The notes under the pieces are model-generated. The model saw only the letters and a list, made by a program, of their open reading frames with translations. It was not told the DNA's origin and made no database searches. A program made the position numbers and the translations under genes. Positions 33,431 to 45,744 of a stretch of DNA of 64,000 bases are shown here, piece after piece. Origin of the DNA: Oxyruncus cristatus (lineage: Eukaryota > Chordata > Aves > Passeriformes > Cotingidae); contig VXAY01004289.1 in the NCBI GenBank assembly GCA_013399855.1, positions 372,001 through 436,000 of the forward strand, in the 5' to 3' direction. The number at the start of each line of letters is the position of its first letter. Position 1 is the stretch's first letter.

Positions 33431-36400
33431 CTGCTGGCACAGTAAGACACCCTGCGCAGGGGGCAGAGGGCAGGGAGCCCCGGGGTCAGCACCTCATGAC
33501 ATATTGAGCCCGTGTCCTTGGGCAGCATGGAAGGAACAGCATGGAGACCCTGGGAGATGTGGCACCTTAGTGGCCAGTGTCATGTGCCACAGGAGAGACA
33601 GGTCCCCATGGGGCTGCCCCAGCCTCATGTCACTTCCACTGCATCTGAACATCCCACATGGCTCGGCCCCAGCAAGGCAGCGCTCCTCTTCCAACTCCAA
33701 CTGCCCTATATCCAGGGAAGCTTCTCTCCTCCTAGAGAAACACAGAGCATGAACCATTTCACCTTTGCACTGTCAAACAATTGGTACGTGAAACAAGTTT
33801 CTAGAGGAACACCCACAGATGTTTGCTGGGCATAGCCCAGCATGGATGGGGGAGTCACCAGAGCCCGCCTCTGAAGTGCAAGGTGTGGCAGGAAGGACGT
33901 GGCAGGAAGGACAGGGCCAAGGCCACCCCTTGGTCCCCACTGGCACCAGGGCCCTTCTCCTGTGCCTTGGTGCTGCCACTGGGCTCCGACCGTCAGACTG
34001 GGCTCAGCTGGGCCCTGCTGCTCCCACCCTGCAGCCCCTCTCCTGTGGGCCCAGACAGGCATCGCCAGGGCTGCTGGGTGCCTGCATGGGCAGCCAGGGG
34101 TCTCTGCAGCTGCGGCTGGACATGGGACTAAAAGGGCCCCACACACCAGCCTCCTGCTGACCAGACATGCGCTCCGCCCAGCACGCCGGGGCACACTGCT
34201 GACCATTGCCAGGGATTGCAGCAAGTGATGTTACCTGTGATGAGCGTGGAGAGCAGCACAGAAACTGGTTATGGCCCCCAAGAAGCCATCCCTTTCCTGA
34301 CCCCGTGAGCTGGGCTGGGAGCTGGGGGAGGCACAGCCAGACACACACCACGACAGCCACTGACCCCAGGGCAGAAGCCACGGGACAAACTGGCCCTGGC
34401 CCCACTCTGCTGCGCTGTGGGGTGCCCAGAAGCCCAGTGACCAAAGTGGGGGGATGCCCTACCCAAGGCACAGCATTGCTCTGGGCATGGGGCACAGCAG
34501 CCCCTCCCCCTGCACAGGGGCCGTTGTATAAGAAGTGGCATTTTGATTGATGCCATTTGACATATGGAGAATTCCCCACAGCGGGCAGTCATTCACTCGG
34601 CTGATTACAGGCTCTGACTTCTTTCTCTAATTAAAACTCTCCCTCCCATTTTAATTCCTTTGCCCCTGAACTCCCTGTTCTGGATCATCTCGTATGTGAT
34701 GACACTAACTGCCTGTGGCAGGCACCAGGGATGCCCCACACCCAACCGACCGGCCCCAGTGCCAGTGAGCACAGGGCCTGGCAGCCCAGACCAGGGCTGC
34801 GGGGTCAGGGCATGTGGGGACACCCCTGACACCTCTGCTCCCACACAGGTTGTCCATGCTCCAGGCAGCGGGATCCCTGCCCTGGCCAGATGTGACCCAG
34901 CCCAGCCAGATGTGCCCCTGCCCCTGCTCCAGCAGAAGGTACATCCCTCTGTGCCCCTGACCGTTGTGCAGCCGTGCCCGTGGGGACGCTCAGTCCACAG
35001 CCTGGTCCAGGGTCTGGATTTTTGGCAGACATGCTTTGCAGTAGCCTGACCAGGGGTATCCTCCCTATGCAGCTTCTCCTGCATCAGAGAGTCACATTTC
35101 CATGGCTGAGTTGGAACAATTTCCCTCCACTCCCAAATCCCACACTGGATAGGAGCCATTCCAAACAAATTTCTTCCCTTAAACCATCCCACTGCCCCAC
35201 AGGCAGGGCAGACAGGGCAGGCAGGCTCAGCTGCAGACCACACTCCAGCTTGTCTCTGGTTAGAGCTCACCGAAGCACAATGAGAAAAACAGGGTAAAAG
35301 AGGCTTTCTGAAGGAAAGCAACAGCCCTCCTAGAGGCTGACAAACATGACGGGTCCCACTCAGGTTCTCTTGTCCCACTGGGACTCAGTTTTAATGTAAC
35401 TAAAAGGAAAATATGTTTAAACACAGGATTTAACCTTCTGACATGAGCTTTATTCTATCTGAAAGAGTATCCCCAGGGAGCAGAGCCCAGCACAGACAGA
35501 AAGCAGCCCCAGCATGAAGCTGGAGGGAGATAGGAGGAGCTGGGGCGGCAATGGCAGCAGGACATGGTGCTGCCAGGCCAAAGCCCACCTTCAGACCCCT
35601 CCCCAGGGACCACGGCCACCTTCCCCCTGCCCTGCTCAGCCATACATGGCCTCCCTGATGCCTCCCTTCTGCAGGGGGGTTGCTGTCCCAGCACATCTGT
35701 ATGCAGCTCCAACACCCGCCGGATTGAGGCCGTTTGCCACAAGAACATGTGCAGTTATTTTTTCATAAACAAATTCCCAAGTAGGAGCTGGACTGCAGCG
35801 TTAAATACTGGGTCAGACCCCTTCTCAGCAATGTCTGTCCCACCATAATTAATATTGATTTTGTGCAGCTGAAATATAGCTACACAATTTAATTTTGCTG
35901 GTAAGACTTTTGACATTGCTGTTCCTAGAGATTAATGTGGGATTTAATGAAGGATTTGGTCTCTCATCTGTGATATTCCCTCATCCCATCGTGTGCCACG
36001 GCCCCACTGCTGACTGCTCTGCCAGGCGGCTTATGGTTGGTGTCCCTGTGAGCAGTGCGCGGCCCCGTGCCCACAATGCTGGTGGGGCTGGAGGGGACCA
36101 GACCAGGCACACAGGCCGTGTGTCATTGTGCTGCCTCAGGGGAGAACTGGGGATCAGGACACTGGGCACACTGGAGGATGAAGCCCACAGCCGCTGGGAT
36201 AGCACAGGCAGGGGTGGTTCTCAGGACTGCCTCCAAAGCACAGACAGTGGGACAGTGGGACCATGGACAGTGTGACAGGGGACAGGGAAGGCTTCTCTCC
36301 TGGCACCCTGAGGTGTGTGATGATTCCCAAACTCAGCCTCAAATAGAGGCGGGAATTGTCGTGCCTTGGCTCCAGGTCCAGAAAGAACACGGTGGGGCAC

Positions 36401-36515
36401 ACAGTCCCTCAGCCCTTTGCTCAGGGCTGGGACTGGGGTCTGACCCTCTCAGTCCTGTGCCTGCACCCATCAGGATGAGGCCAGTGCAGTCTCCTGCAGC
36501 TGGTCCAGCAGCTGT

Positions 36516-36593
36516 GCACAGCATGGCATGACATGGCATGGCATGGCATAGCACAGAACGGCACAGCACAGGACAACACAGCATGGCACAGGA
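36516..36593. repeat. Pentamer repeat, GGCAT and GCACA type
   Basis: The array first repeats GGCAT (with one GACAT variant) and then shifts to GCACA- and GGACA-like pentamers. A second array of the same kind lies at 51495-51537 inside the HS3ST2 intron. Cysteine, histidine, methionine and alanine-rich frames read through it are artefacts of the repeat. Confidence 0.8.
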
Positions 36594-37849
36594 CACCTGG
36601 GCAGGACCCAGAGTCCTCTGCCCCAGGGGAGGGCAATGCAGGGTCTGGCCCTTGGGCCCAGGGTAGCACCGTCCTTGCCAGTGTATCTGAGGGGACACAG
36701 CACATGGAACAGCGACCATGTGGCCAGAGCAGATTTTTCGCTTATCAAATCAAGGAGCAGCTGGATTAGAGGATTAGAAAACCAAATTAATTACTAATGA
36801 CTTCCTGGGGCCCGGGTGGTTCTGACAGGAGTCTGCAGGCAGCGGCAGTGCCGGTGGCACCAGGCAGGCGCTGGGGGGACCGTTCACCGGCAGGCAGCAG
36901 GACGAGTGTGCGGAGCCAGAGGCCAGGACCTGGTCCCCACTGGAGGCTGTGTGCTGCATGGCCATGGCACTGCCGAGCCTGGCAGAGCTGGGGTTGGGGG
37001 ACAGGGCAGGCCCCCACCTCCAGCTCCCGTTTAGCACAGGCTGTTTCCACGGGCCAGAGGGCTCGCCACGGCTGGGCTCCCCAGCCCTGGGATGAGCGGG
37101 CACTCCTCCCGTTTCCCTGAGAGATTTTGCTCCTGGGGCAGCATATGGCCCAGGATGTCGGTGCTGTGTGTCCGTCCCTCCGGCGCAGACTGGGGGCCCA
37201 GCTCGCTGGGGGCTGCTGGAGGGTGGAGCGGGCGTGGGAGGCGGTGAGAGGCTGGTGCCGCTGGCACAGTTGGTGGAGTGGGGAAACAAGGACTGGGAAA
37301 CAGCCGTTGCTGTCCCAGCTCGCCAGGACAGCCAGGCTGGTTGCCATCGGCTTCCTGACCTGGATATTAAACTGCAGCAGATGCTGAAACATGTCAATGG
37401 GAAGAAAGTTTTCTTCTGCCTGCCACAGCATTTTGCTAGAGGGGCGGAAGGACGGAAGGTTGGAGGGGTGGAAGGATGGAAGGACATTGTGGGGAAGGGT
37501 TAGGTGGGCAACAGGCTCACCTATGGATGGAGGCTGGGTAGTGTTTCTAACCAGGGGCCTCACAGGCTGCAGAGGAGCTCCCCGGGGACATGGAACCCCC
37601 CGAGATCCCTGGGGAGAGTACAGGGGCAGTCCCAGTCAGTGCACGTAGCTGTGGCCACCCATCTCTGCAGACTCCATCATCACTGCACCCCAGGTCCAGC
37701 CCACCATGACCAACTTCCACATCCCATGGATGTGGGTCACACAGCATGTGGACAGGTCTGTGCAGATGGCACTGGCTGGCAGGGCCCTATGAGAGGCCAT
37801 CAGAGCACCTCTGCCCACTGGGCAGCCCCGGGCTCCTTCCTCTTGTTAC

Positions 37850-38030
37850 ACTGGACTAATTGGTTTAACAGAGATTGCTGGGTCACTAATTACAGAGCCT
37901 ATTGAACAGCACATCTAAGCTTAGGGATACAATTAAAAGTTCACCCTAATTAATCAGGAGTAATTAACAGACCTTGCATTTCTCTGACATTAATTAATCA
38001 AGGAATCCAGAGCAAATTGATGCGGGCATG
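37850..38030. promoter_or_regulatory. Dense homeodomain-core cluster, candidate enhancer
   Basis: In about 150 bases I count 13 TAAT or ATTA cores. They include ACTAATTAC near 37885, CCTAATTAATC near 37945, GTAATTAAC near 37960 and CATTAATTAATC near 37988-37999. This is the densest such cluster in the window. It lies about 8 kb upstream of HS3ST2 exon 1. The sequence is not a microsatellite, because the words between the cores are all different. Enhancer function is inferred. Confidence 0.4.
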
Positions 38031-38699
38031 GAGGAATCAGAGGAGGGAGTGAGTGGGTGTTGCAGGGTGATGTGCTCCCTGACCCACATTTCTGGGCTGG
38101 GAGCAGAGCCAGGGTCCCCACGCCAGCCCTGATAGCCCCTGTGTCACCCTCTGCCCACTGCCAGGTCTGGACCCTGCTCTGCTTCCTCCTCAGGATGGGG
38201 GTCTGTGTGACACAGTGACTTGGGACCTGGGTTCTGCTGTGGGTCTGGCCAGTGATAGCACTGTGGCGTTGCCACCAGCACCACAAGGATCTGGCCCCAT
38301 AGGGTCCTGTTTCCAGCCCACCAGAGCCTTCGTGCCCTGCTCCACGTGTCCTCACCGTGCTCACGCAGGCAGCAGTGCCTGTGAGGGGCTGCATGCCCGG
38401 AGGACAGAGGGCCAGTGGCCAGAGCCTCGGCTGAGGGCAGCTGCAGCCGTGGCAATCGTTTGCGGTGATTTGGCTGCAACTGCCTCATCTCCAGCTCCCT
38501 AAGGAGATGCATATTGAGATAATCCAGACAAAATGATAGATGGATGTCGGTGTCTCGTGTATGGATCTGGCTGGGGGTTTGCAATATTTTGCTGCTAAGG
38601 AAGCCCTCGTTTGTGGCATGATCAAGGACCCCATGCCAAAGCACGGAAATCGATGTGCTCATAGCAGGAACCTTAATCACCAGAGGGGAAATGCCCACC

Positions 38700-38920
38700 T
38701 CGTTTTTCTCATGAAAGAGGAATGCAGCACTTTGATTTTTGGCTCCAATATAAACAGGGTGTGATTAAATATTGTTTCCCCTCTCTTTCTTGTCATTAAT
38801 CAGGATATAGCTGCGAGTGCTGGGTGTGACGTGGGGACACTTGCTTTGATTCCTCAAGTTCTTAAATGGTTTTGTTCTCTTTTCAATCCCATTAAAAATA
38901 GCAGGCGGGGTGTTCAAAGT
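38700..38920. promoter_or_regulatory. AT-rich island, candidate non-coding element
   Basis: About 220 bp including GTGATTAAATATTG near 38760, GTCATTAATCAGG near 38791 and CCATTAAAAATAGC near 38888. It has sharp GC edges and no repeat structure. Confidence 0.25.
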
Positions 38921-41900
38921 TCTCCTGCTGGAGAGTGCTTCTGATCTGAAGGATGTGCACTCACGGGGAATGTGCCTTTGGCAGGGAGAGCACCCGCCCG
39001 TGGCCACGTGGCTCCTCCCGTGCCTGCACATGTGGTGCCACTGTGCCGAGCCACGATGGGCCAGGGCAGCCGGGGCAGCCTCACCACCGCACTGCTGAAC
39101 AGCATCCGTGAGCAGCTGGGGCACTGCCAGCCCTGCCAGGGTGATGAAGCTGCGGCCCCCTGGCACTGTCCCAGCCAGGGCAGTCAGTGCCCACCCCAGC
39201 TGATACAGGCACCTGACACAGGGAAGTGCAGGGCAGCCCGTGCCCTCAGGACCCTCAGCAGGGGCCACATAATCAACTGATACAGGCTCAGCCAGAGCCT
39301 CTCTCATAGGAGCGTTTATCCCCAGAGCCCCATGGACCATGAGCAGGAGAGGGCGGTTGGAGGGAGTTCTTGCCCACGCTGCCTGGCAGAGCTGCAGGAG
39401 GGTGCTGGGATAGGGACAACAGTGAGCACCCCAGACTGGGAGCCCTCTCATAGCAGGGGCTCTTCTCCCTCCACCCCTCCACTGGCCACTACATCTGCCA
39501 TCTCCAGTGCAGTCAGAGGTTGCTGCAATGTCAAGAGTGGCTGGTTTAGGCTGTTCCCAACAGGTGCAGAGCAGTGTCAGTGCCAGCGGGCTGCAGGGAG
39601 AACACTACAGGCAGGGCAAGCTGCTGGGAGACCTTCACACTGGGCAGGATGGGTCCAGCCTTGCGGTCCCTTTGCCCACCTGGGCTGGCAGCAACCTGCA
39701 GCTCTGTGCTTGCATCATTCCTGCCCAGCAGCTGCCTGCACTCACCACATGGCCCTGACTGCAGCTCGCTGAGACAGGGAGCATGTCACTTCTTCACTCC
39801 CACCCGTGCGCTTCTCTTTCTCACAGCTCGGGAGCCCATGGAAATGCACCAGAAACTGCTTTCAAAGGAGTTAATTTTAGTGCAAAGCTGCCATCAAAGC
39901 TTCTGCTGTTCTGCCTGACACAACCTTTTGTGTCTGGTACAGCCATGTACCTGTTCCTCCACGAGCTGTCTCGCGAACCCACAGCCAGGCCCCAGCCCAA
40001 CCGCCCCTGTAGGCCCCTCTGGGCCACCTCAGCCCCAGGTGAGGTCAGGACACTTCAGCTGGCAGTGGGTGAGGCTTCAAAAGCCTCTAGCAGTGGAGGG
40101 CTGTCAGGAGAGGGGTTGGTGTTGCCTGGACTTTCTGCATAGACGTGTTCTGCGGGGCTCAGGGGGCCCCTGTGCCATGCCCAGTGGGTTCCCAGGGCCC
40201 GCACAGTACCAGAGCCGTGGGGCTTCTCACCCAGAGGAAACAAGAGGAGGGAACCACTGCCAGATGCACAGCAACCCCTGAGGATGGTGCACACACCCCT
40301 GGATTTGGGGTGCTGCAGAGACCCCTCGTGGGTGAGGGGCTCCTTCCCTGGAGCCATGGCTTTTCTGCGGCCTGAGAACTCTGACAACACTCCCTGCTCT
40401 TCTGGTCTTTACTGGCTCTTTTAGCCAACCCATGGTGGCTTCCAAATGGGGCAGTGACACCTCTTGGCATGTGGGGGAGACCCCCAGTGCAGTTAGGAAG
40501 AAGAGGGCTGGCCTTCCTTCACCAAGCGATGGTGCCAGAGGAGGCAGCAGTGTTGGAAGTGAGTGTGAGTTACCCAGTCCCTGTCCCTTCAGTGGGAACG
40601 GGGCAGATCGCTTCTGATTTTCTGCCTTAAAGTTTGCATAAGGCAAGGATGGGTTACAGAGCTGTGGAAGAGCTGGGCTGGCTGAACATGAGGTGACACT
40701 AAAAACAAGCTTCAAAAAAAATTACCAGCTTGTGTTTGAGTACAGATTCCTCATTTGCAGTTAAATATAATTGTGAAGGTCTGTGAGCCAGAGAGATATT
40801 TCTAGTTATTGGAGAACTAGCTCCTGCCCCTGTGATCCCCAAGGAATGATAATGAGATTTACCCTAAGCAGGCACTGCGGAGAGCCTGGGAGAGCTCCGT
40901 GCATGATGGTGTATGATGAGAGCAGAGATGGTTACGGGGTCCCCGCCTGCCGCAGCGCACAGATGAACCCTGCAACTGCATAATTTTCTGTGTTGCTCAC
41001 ACAGTGCCTGATGCCGACAGACCCTGCAGGGCTGCCTGGAGCCCTCTGACACCAGGGAGGTGGCTCTGGCTCCCTCCAGGGCAGAAAGGATGCTCATGGG
41101 GGAGAGAGGGAGGATCCAACCGCTCTCTGGGGCCAAGACATGGGGAGCTTGTGGGTCATCCTTGCCCTGCCTGCACTGCCTGCCCCCAAGGCCCTTCCCC
41201 CATTTTCCTCAGGTCCTGATACATCTCCAGTCCTAGCACAGCCAGCAGGGGCCCAGCCCCACAGTCAGGATTCAGCCACTGTCCCACAGCGGCTGCCCCC
41301 ACTGCCCAGGTGGTCATGGCTGGGAGGGGGGGTCAGCCCGACCTGGCATCCTCATTCTCATCTGCTGGATGCAATGCTGGGGTTGGTGCCTGCTGGACCT
41401 CATCCTGGTGGGAACAGCCCTGGCCCCTGGTGTGGTGGGTGGCAGAGCTGCAGCACAGCCCCTGCTACAAGGGGCAGGAGCTCAGAGGGCGCCAGTGCAC
41501 CCCTGTCTATCTCGGTTATGGTCTTTGCAGCGTCAGTGACAGATACGTAAGGATTAAATTGCAGTAATCTCTGTAATCTACTCAGCGAGATTAAAACCTC
41601 CCCCCTCCCCCAGACTTTATCCCTTTCATTGCAGGACTCCCGAGCAGTGATTACAGCTGGGGGAAGCCATTTAGCTTTTAAGCACCGTTCCATCCTTCTT
41701 AAAAATGCATTTCAGAATCAAATGAGTTTGTGCAGCGTGGCCAGAGCTGGCTGCTCTGGCTGGGCAGGAGGCTCAGAATTAGGACCAAAGTAGCTTGAGT
41801 CAGAGTCAAAATTAAATTTATTGTTTCTGGCCTTATTGGGAATACAGTGCATTTACAACTGATTAACAAGGCTTAACAGGAGTTCAGACTCAATTCAAGG

Positions 41901-44053
41901 CAGCTCCAAAGCCTGTGCTTCCACTCTGCTGTCTGATGGGCACTTTGGGACTCCATTGCCCTTGGGAGACCCCATACTGCAGCACTGGGAGATCTGCCAG
42001 CCGGCATTGGGTTGGGTGGGGATGAGCCAAGGGGCTGTGGGAGCCGGGATCAGCCCTCGGAAGGAGCTCTGGGGCCAGGGCAGTTGAAGTGCCATTAGCT
42101 GATGGGACTGAGCATCACCTCCATCCTCTGCACCAAGCCTGTGGCTCTCACTGGACCAGGATGGTGTGAGGACTACACCAAAGGAGAGGAAGGGACGGAT
42201 GGAGGGAGGGAGAACCACATGAGTGCTGATGGCTGAGTGGAGCCTTTGGGAGTGAGGATGCACACCCAGCATGCTCATAGTGCTTGGGAATGGCTATGTC
42301 CTGCTGGCACGTGCCCCCTCCCAATATCCACCATGTCCTGGGGATGTGCAGCAGTTCTCTGAGGACGATCAGCTCTGACCCCCATCCTTGCACCCTCCTG
42401 GTCCCTCACTGCTGCCCTTGGGTCTGGCTCAGCCACATCCCTCTCTTCCACTGTCCTACTGCAAAATGCCAAAATGTCCTTTTTCCAGCTCCAAGTTTCC
42501 TGCCAGGACAGGGAGAACAGGGAGGCACTTGAACAGCAGACCCGGCGGCTGTTTCAGCACCTCTACAGGGCCATGAGGCTGGAGCAGCTCAGCCCTGGCT
42601 GCCCCATAGCACTGAGGATCCCCCTGTCCACATACGCATACTGCCCAGCCTCTGCACAAGGCGAGGTGGCAGTTTTTGGCCCAGAAATGAAAGGTTGTTA
42701 ATGACATACATATTAGACACAGAAAACCAGATTAACAGTGACACTTTGGCCCTGAGGGCTTTCTTTGGCTCTGGAAATAAATTCTAACCTTGTTCTCTTC
42801 TGCCCACAACCTGGAGACATCACAGGCAGGACACCACCTTTAATCTTATTTGCTATTTCCAGAGTGCATTTTATTGCTTCTCTTTTCCTTTAGGTTCCAT
42901 GTGCTCCTGGCACAAATGCTGTGTATTTCTGTAATAATCCCCCAATCCCTACACTTGTGCAGCTTTGCCTCTGCCTGCCTGGCAGCTGCCTGTGCTTTGG
43001 ATGAGCCCTGGTCCAGGTCCTCCACGGAAAACCCACAGAGCTGGGAGCTCCTGGCACTGGTTCCTGCTGCTGTTAGTTCATGGTATGGGGTGATCAGTCC
43101 CTTGGAGAGGAAGCAAGGCAAAAGGGCTGAGGGTGGAAGACAGGTTTCAAATACCTTCCATGGTGTTTGTGTCATGAGCGCTGCTGGCCACAGCCCCGTG
43201 GTCCCATGAGCTGGGTGCTACTCTGGGCATCGAGGAGCAGGATAGGCTACCAGGGCCATACTGGAGAAACTGCCCTGGGCAAACCAGCACACAGGAGCTG
43301 CAATGAGCTGCAAGTGGCATGGGAGGCACTGGGGCTGGGGATCCTTCAGGGTTAATGTCAGGCAAGACAGTGGGGTCTCCAGCTGTTTTGGTAAATCCCA
43401 GCCCAGCAGGAGATCGGAGAGCTTGGGAGCAATGAAGGAGGCAAGATAGGAAAGATCCACTTGGGAAGGGAGCCAGGAACCCAAGGAGTGGGGGCACTAA
43501 TCGGACCCTGAAAAAAGGCTAAGGGCAGTAGGGAAGAGAAGACAAAGGAGAGGATGGCATGAGGCTGGCAGCAGAAGGCAGCACCAGCTCCTCACAGGAA
43601 CAGCTGAGGGAGGCAGGGGGAGGCATGACCTTCTCCAGAGCTTGCAGTTCTTCCTCCAAGCTCTGTGCTTCGAGTTACTGGTTGAAGAGAGGGAATCTCC
43701 TGCAGTGATCCAGTGGGCTCTTTCCTCCTGCAAGGCCAGTGCCTGGCTTCCCCCTGCTGGGGATCCTACCAGGAGCTGGCTCCCAGGGCTCTGTCAGCAC
43801 AGGCGGCAGGGCCGGGAGTGCGCCAATGGCACCAGAAAGCTGTTGTTTATGTGGAGTGAGGTGTAAACAGCAAACATGTCATGGGAAAGACATGCCCTGC
43901 ACGGATACAAAGACTGGAAGTAAAATTGTCGGCTTTACAAAACATTCCTCCCTTGCAAGCAGAGAAACCTGAAGGTGTCAAGGCATCCGCAGCAGCTTTA
44001 TTTATCCAGACGCCTCTAATTTTCATGCTTAGGCAATGTGTCTGCTGCCGAGG

Positions 44054-44083
44054 TTGGATCACCACATGGAGGTGGTGATCTAA
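44054..44083. other. 12-bp inverted repeat with 6-base loop
   Basis: GATCACCAC (44057-44065) pairs perfectly with GTGGTGATC (44072-44080) across ATGGAG. The stem extends by three more pairs, one of them G-T, to 44054 and 44083. It could form a hairpin in RNA or single-stranded DNA. No flanking extension to pre-microRNA length is visible. Confidence 0.6.
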
Positions 44084-45577
44084 AATGGAAAAAGCAACTT
44101 TTCCACAGATTTGGCAGTTTGTCATGGAGAGGAACTGAGTGATGGACACTTCCCACCGTGGGAAGAGGAACCTGCAGTGCCCAGCTCCTCAAGTATCCCC
44201 ACCCTTGCTACTGTTGCCCAGGCAGGGCAGCATCCTCCAGCCAGGGGGCTGAAGCCCCATGGGGTCTGTCAGTGCCAGGGTCCTGCCCAGCACTGTTGCA
44301 GGGGGTACAGGCAGTGGGAGAACCAGCCTTGGGTGCATTCACACCAGCCAGGGATTGCCAAGTGCCATCTGGCTCCTCCAGGCTGTTGCTGGGCACATGG
44401 CTCCATCCCCCTGCCTTGACCCATACAGAGGGGCCAGGACACAGCCCTCATGGGCAGAAGCTGCTGCCACACAGAGCAGTGAACACAAGGTCCCAAAAGC
44501 AAAACCTCTGTGGGTCATTCAGGTTTGGCCCCATGAGGACTCAGCCCATCCTCCAGATCCAAAGCTCTCCTGAGCCAGTAGGCTCCTTCTTCCTTAAGAA
44601 ACTCCATTCCCAGGGAGGAGCAGTGCCACTGCTCCCAACACCAGCCCAGGTGAGAGGCTGCAGACAGCACAGCTTTTCAGTTTTTCTCTGTTGTTCCTTG
44701 CATCTGCACCGAGTTCTGGGTATTGTACAGGAAGAAACCTTGTTCCTGCCCTAGACTGGCTGGTAGGAGCCTGCAGCATCCTCATTTGTGTAGGGCTGCC
44801 ACTTCTTGCCTGTCTCTCCCTATTACCATCATTTTCCCAAGGAACAAGACAAGTAGTTTTCTGCAGCTGAACAAGCTTCCAATACTGAGAAAGCAGGAGT
44901 GATGGTTGTTAATGTCTAAGCGGTACCGCGCGCAGCCCTTTGGCTCAGCAGGAGCAGCCAAGTGGAAGCCTGGGCTGTCAGGGTGAGAGAGGGAAGGGAG
45001 AGCCGGAGGTGGGGATGGAGCAGGCTGCATCAATACCCTGAGACAGGCGGTGGGCTTCCCGGGTCAGCCTGCTGGTGAGGCATCACACCTGGGACAGGCG
45101 GGGCTGAGCGGCCCCAGTCCAGCAGTGAAATTTAATTCTTGCGTCACTTTGAAGCTTTTCTCTCCTACTTACCGGCGGCACCGCGGCGGCCGATGGCTGC
45201 TCTTCCCGTCTTTGCCGAGGACAGAAGCGGCTGCTGCCGTGGGGCGGCCCCGCCGCGCTCCCCACGGGGGCTGCTGGTTGCGGCTCCGGCACCGGGCAGG
45301 GGCATCCCGGGGACCGGCCGTGCCCCGAGCCCCGGCTGCCGCCTCCGCGCCGGAGTTGCTCAAACCACCCCGGTGCTGGTGCAGATCCCTGCTCCCGGGC
45401 GGGGGCTGCTCACCCCGCTCGGGTGTCGGCTCCCTTTCCCCGGGCGGGGGCTGCGGGACTGCGGCAGGTGCCGCTCTCGGCCCGGCCGTGGAAGCGGAGG
45501 CGGTGGCCCCGGCCCCGCACCGTCGCTCCGGGCGGTTCGAGGACGGCTGCGGGAGGAGAACGGGGCAGAGCCGGGCA

Positions 45578-45621
45578 GGACAGCGGGAGCCTCCGGCCCG
45601 GACAGCGGGAGCCTCCGGCCC
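45578..45621. repeat. Perfect 22-bp tandem duplication in the promoter island
   Basis: The 22-base unit beginning GGACAGCGGGAGCCTCC occurs at 45578-45599 and again, identical, at 45600-45621. The absence of any difference suggests a recent duplication or an assembly artefact near the gap. Confidence 0.8.
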
Positions 45622-45744
45622 CGGCGGCGCGGCGGGGATCGGACGATCGCACCGGGACCAGGGCCGGGCAGGGCAGGACTCGGCGCGGAGCGAAGCCGCC
45701 CCGGCCCCGTGGCAGCCGCGTCCCGGGAGGAAGGGCTCTGCGCG

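Larger units (their letters stand above)
24336..36515. other. Intergenic, no gene supported
   Basis: No exon can be supported. Small features include a short CA run near 24631-24643, a 10-bp triplicate at 27665-27694 and another triplicate of a GTTTGCAGAT unit at 33005-33034. AT-rich blocks lie at about 24740-24910, 25600-25960, 26390-26880, 27350-27540, 28060-28400, 32080-32640, 33225-33430 and 35750-35990. A weak CTCF-like core, GCAGGGGGCAGAG, lies at 33456-33468. The stretch between about 28800 and 32050 is mostly GC-rich and featureless to my eye, apart from short AT-rich patches such as those near 29640-29700 and 30560-30700. Confidence 0.5.
36594..45159. other. Intergenic region upstream of HS3ST2, no gene supported
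   Basis: No exon is supported. Two overlapping minus-strand open frames of about 240-260 codons at 36774-37563 are noted and rejected, because they have no recognisable domain and lie in GC-rich sequence. A GGAAGGATGG-like low-complexity patch lies at 37441-37484. AT-rich islands lie at 37850-38030, 38700-38920, 40680-40870, 41690-41900 and 42690-42960. A CTCF-like core, CAGAGGGCGCC, lies near 41483-41493. A 12-bp inverted repeat lies at 44054-44083. A GCGGTACCGC palindrome occurs at 44920-44929, just ahead of the HS3ST2 CpG island. Confidence 0.5.

Noticed and set aside
34605..35378. Minus-strand open frame of 257 codons
   Set aside because: No family resemblance or conserved motif, and ordinary intergenic composition.
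42474..42701. Plus-strand frame with an RENREALEQQTRRLFQHLYRA-like helical segment
   Set aside because: It looks exon-like at first, but a single short frame without convincing splice sites or a recognised protein does not support a gene.
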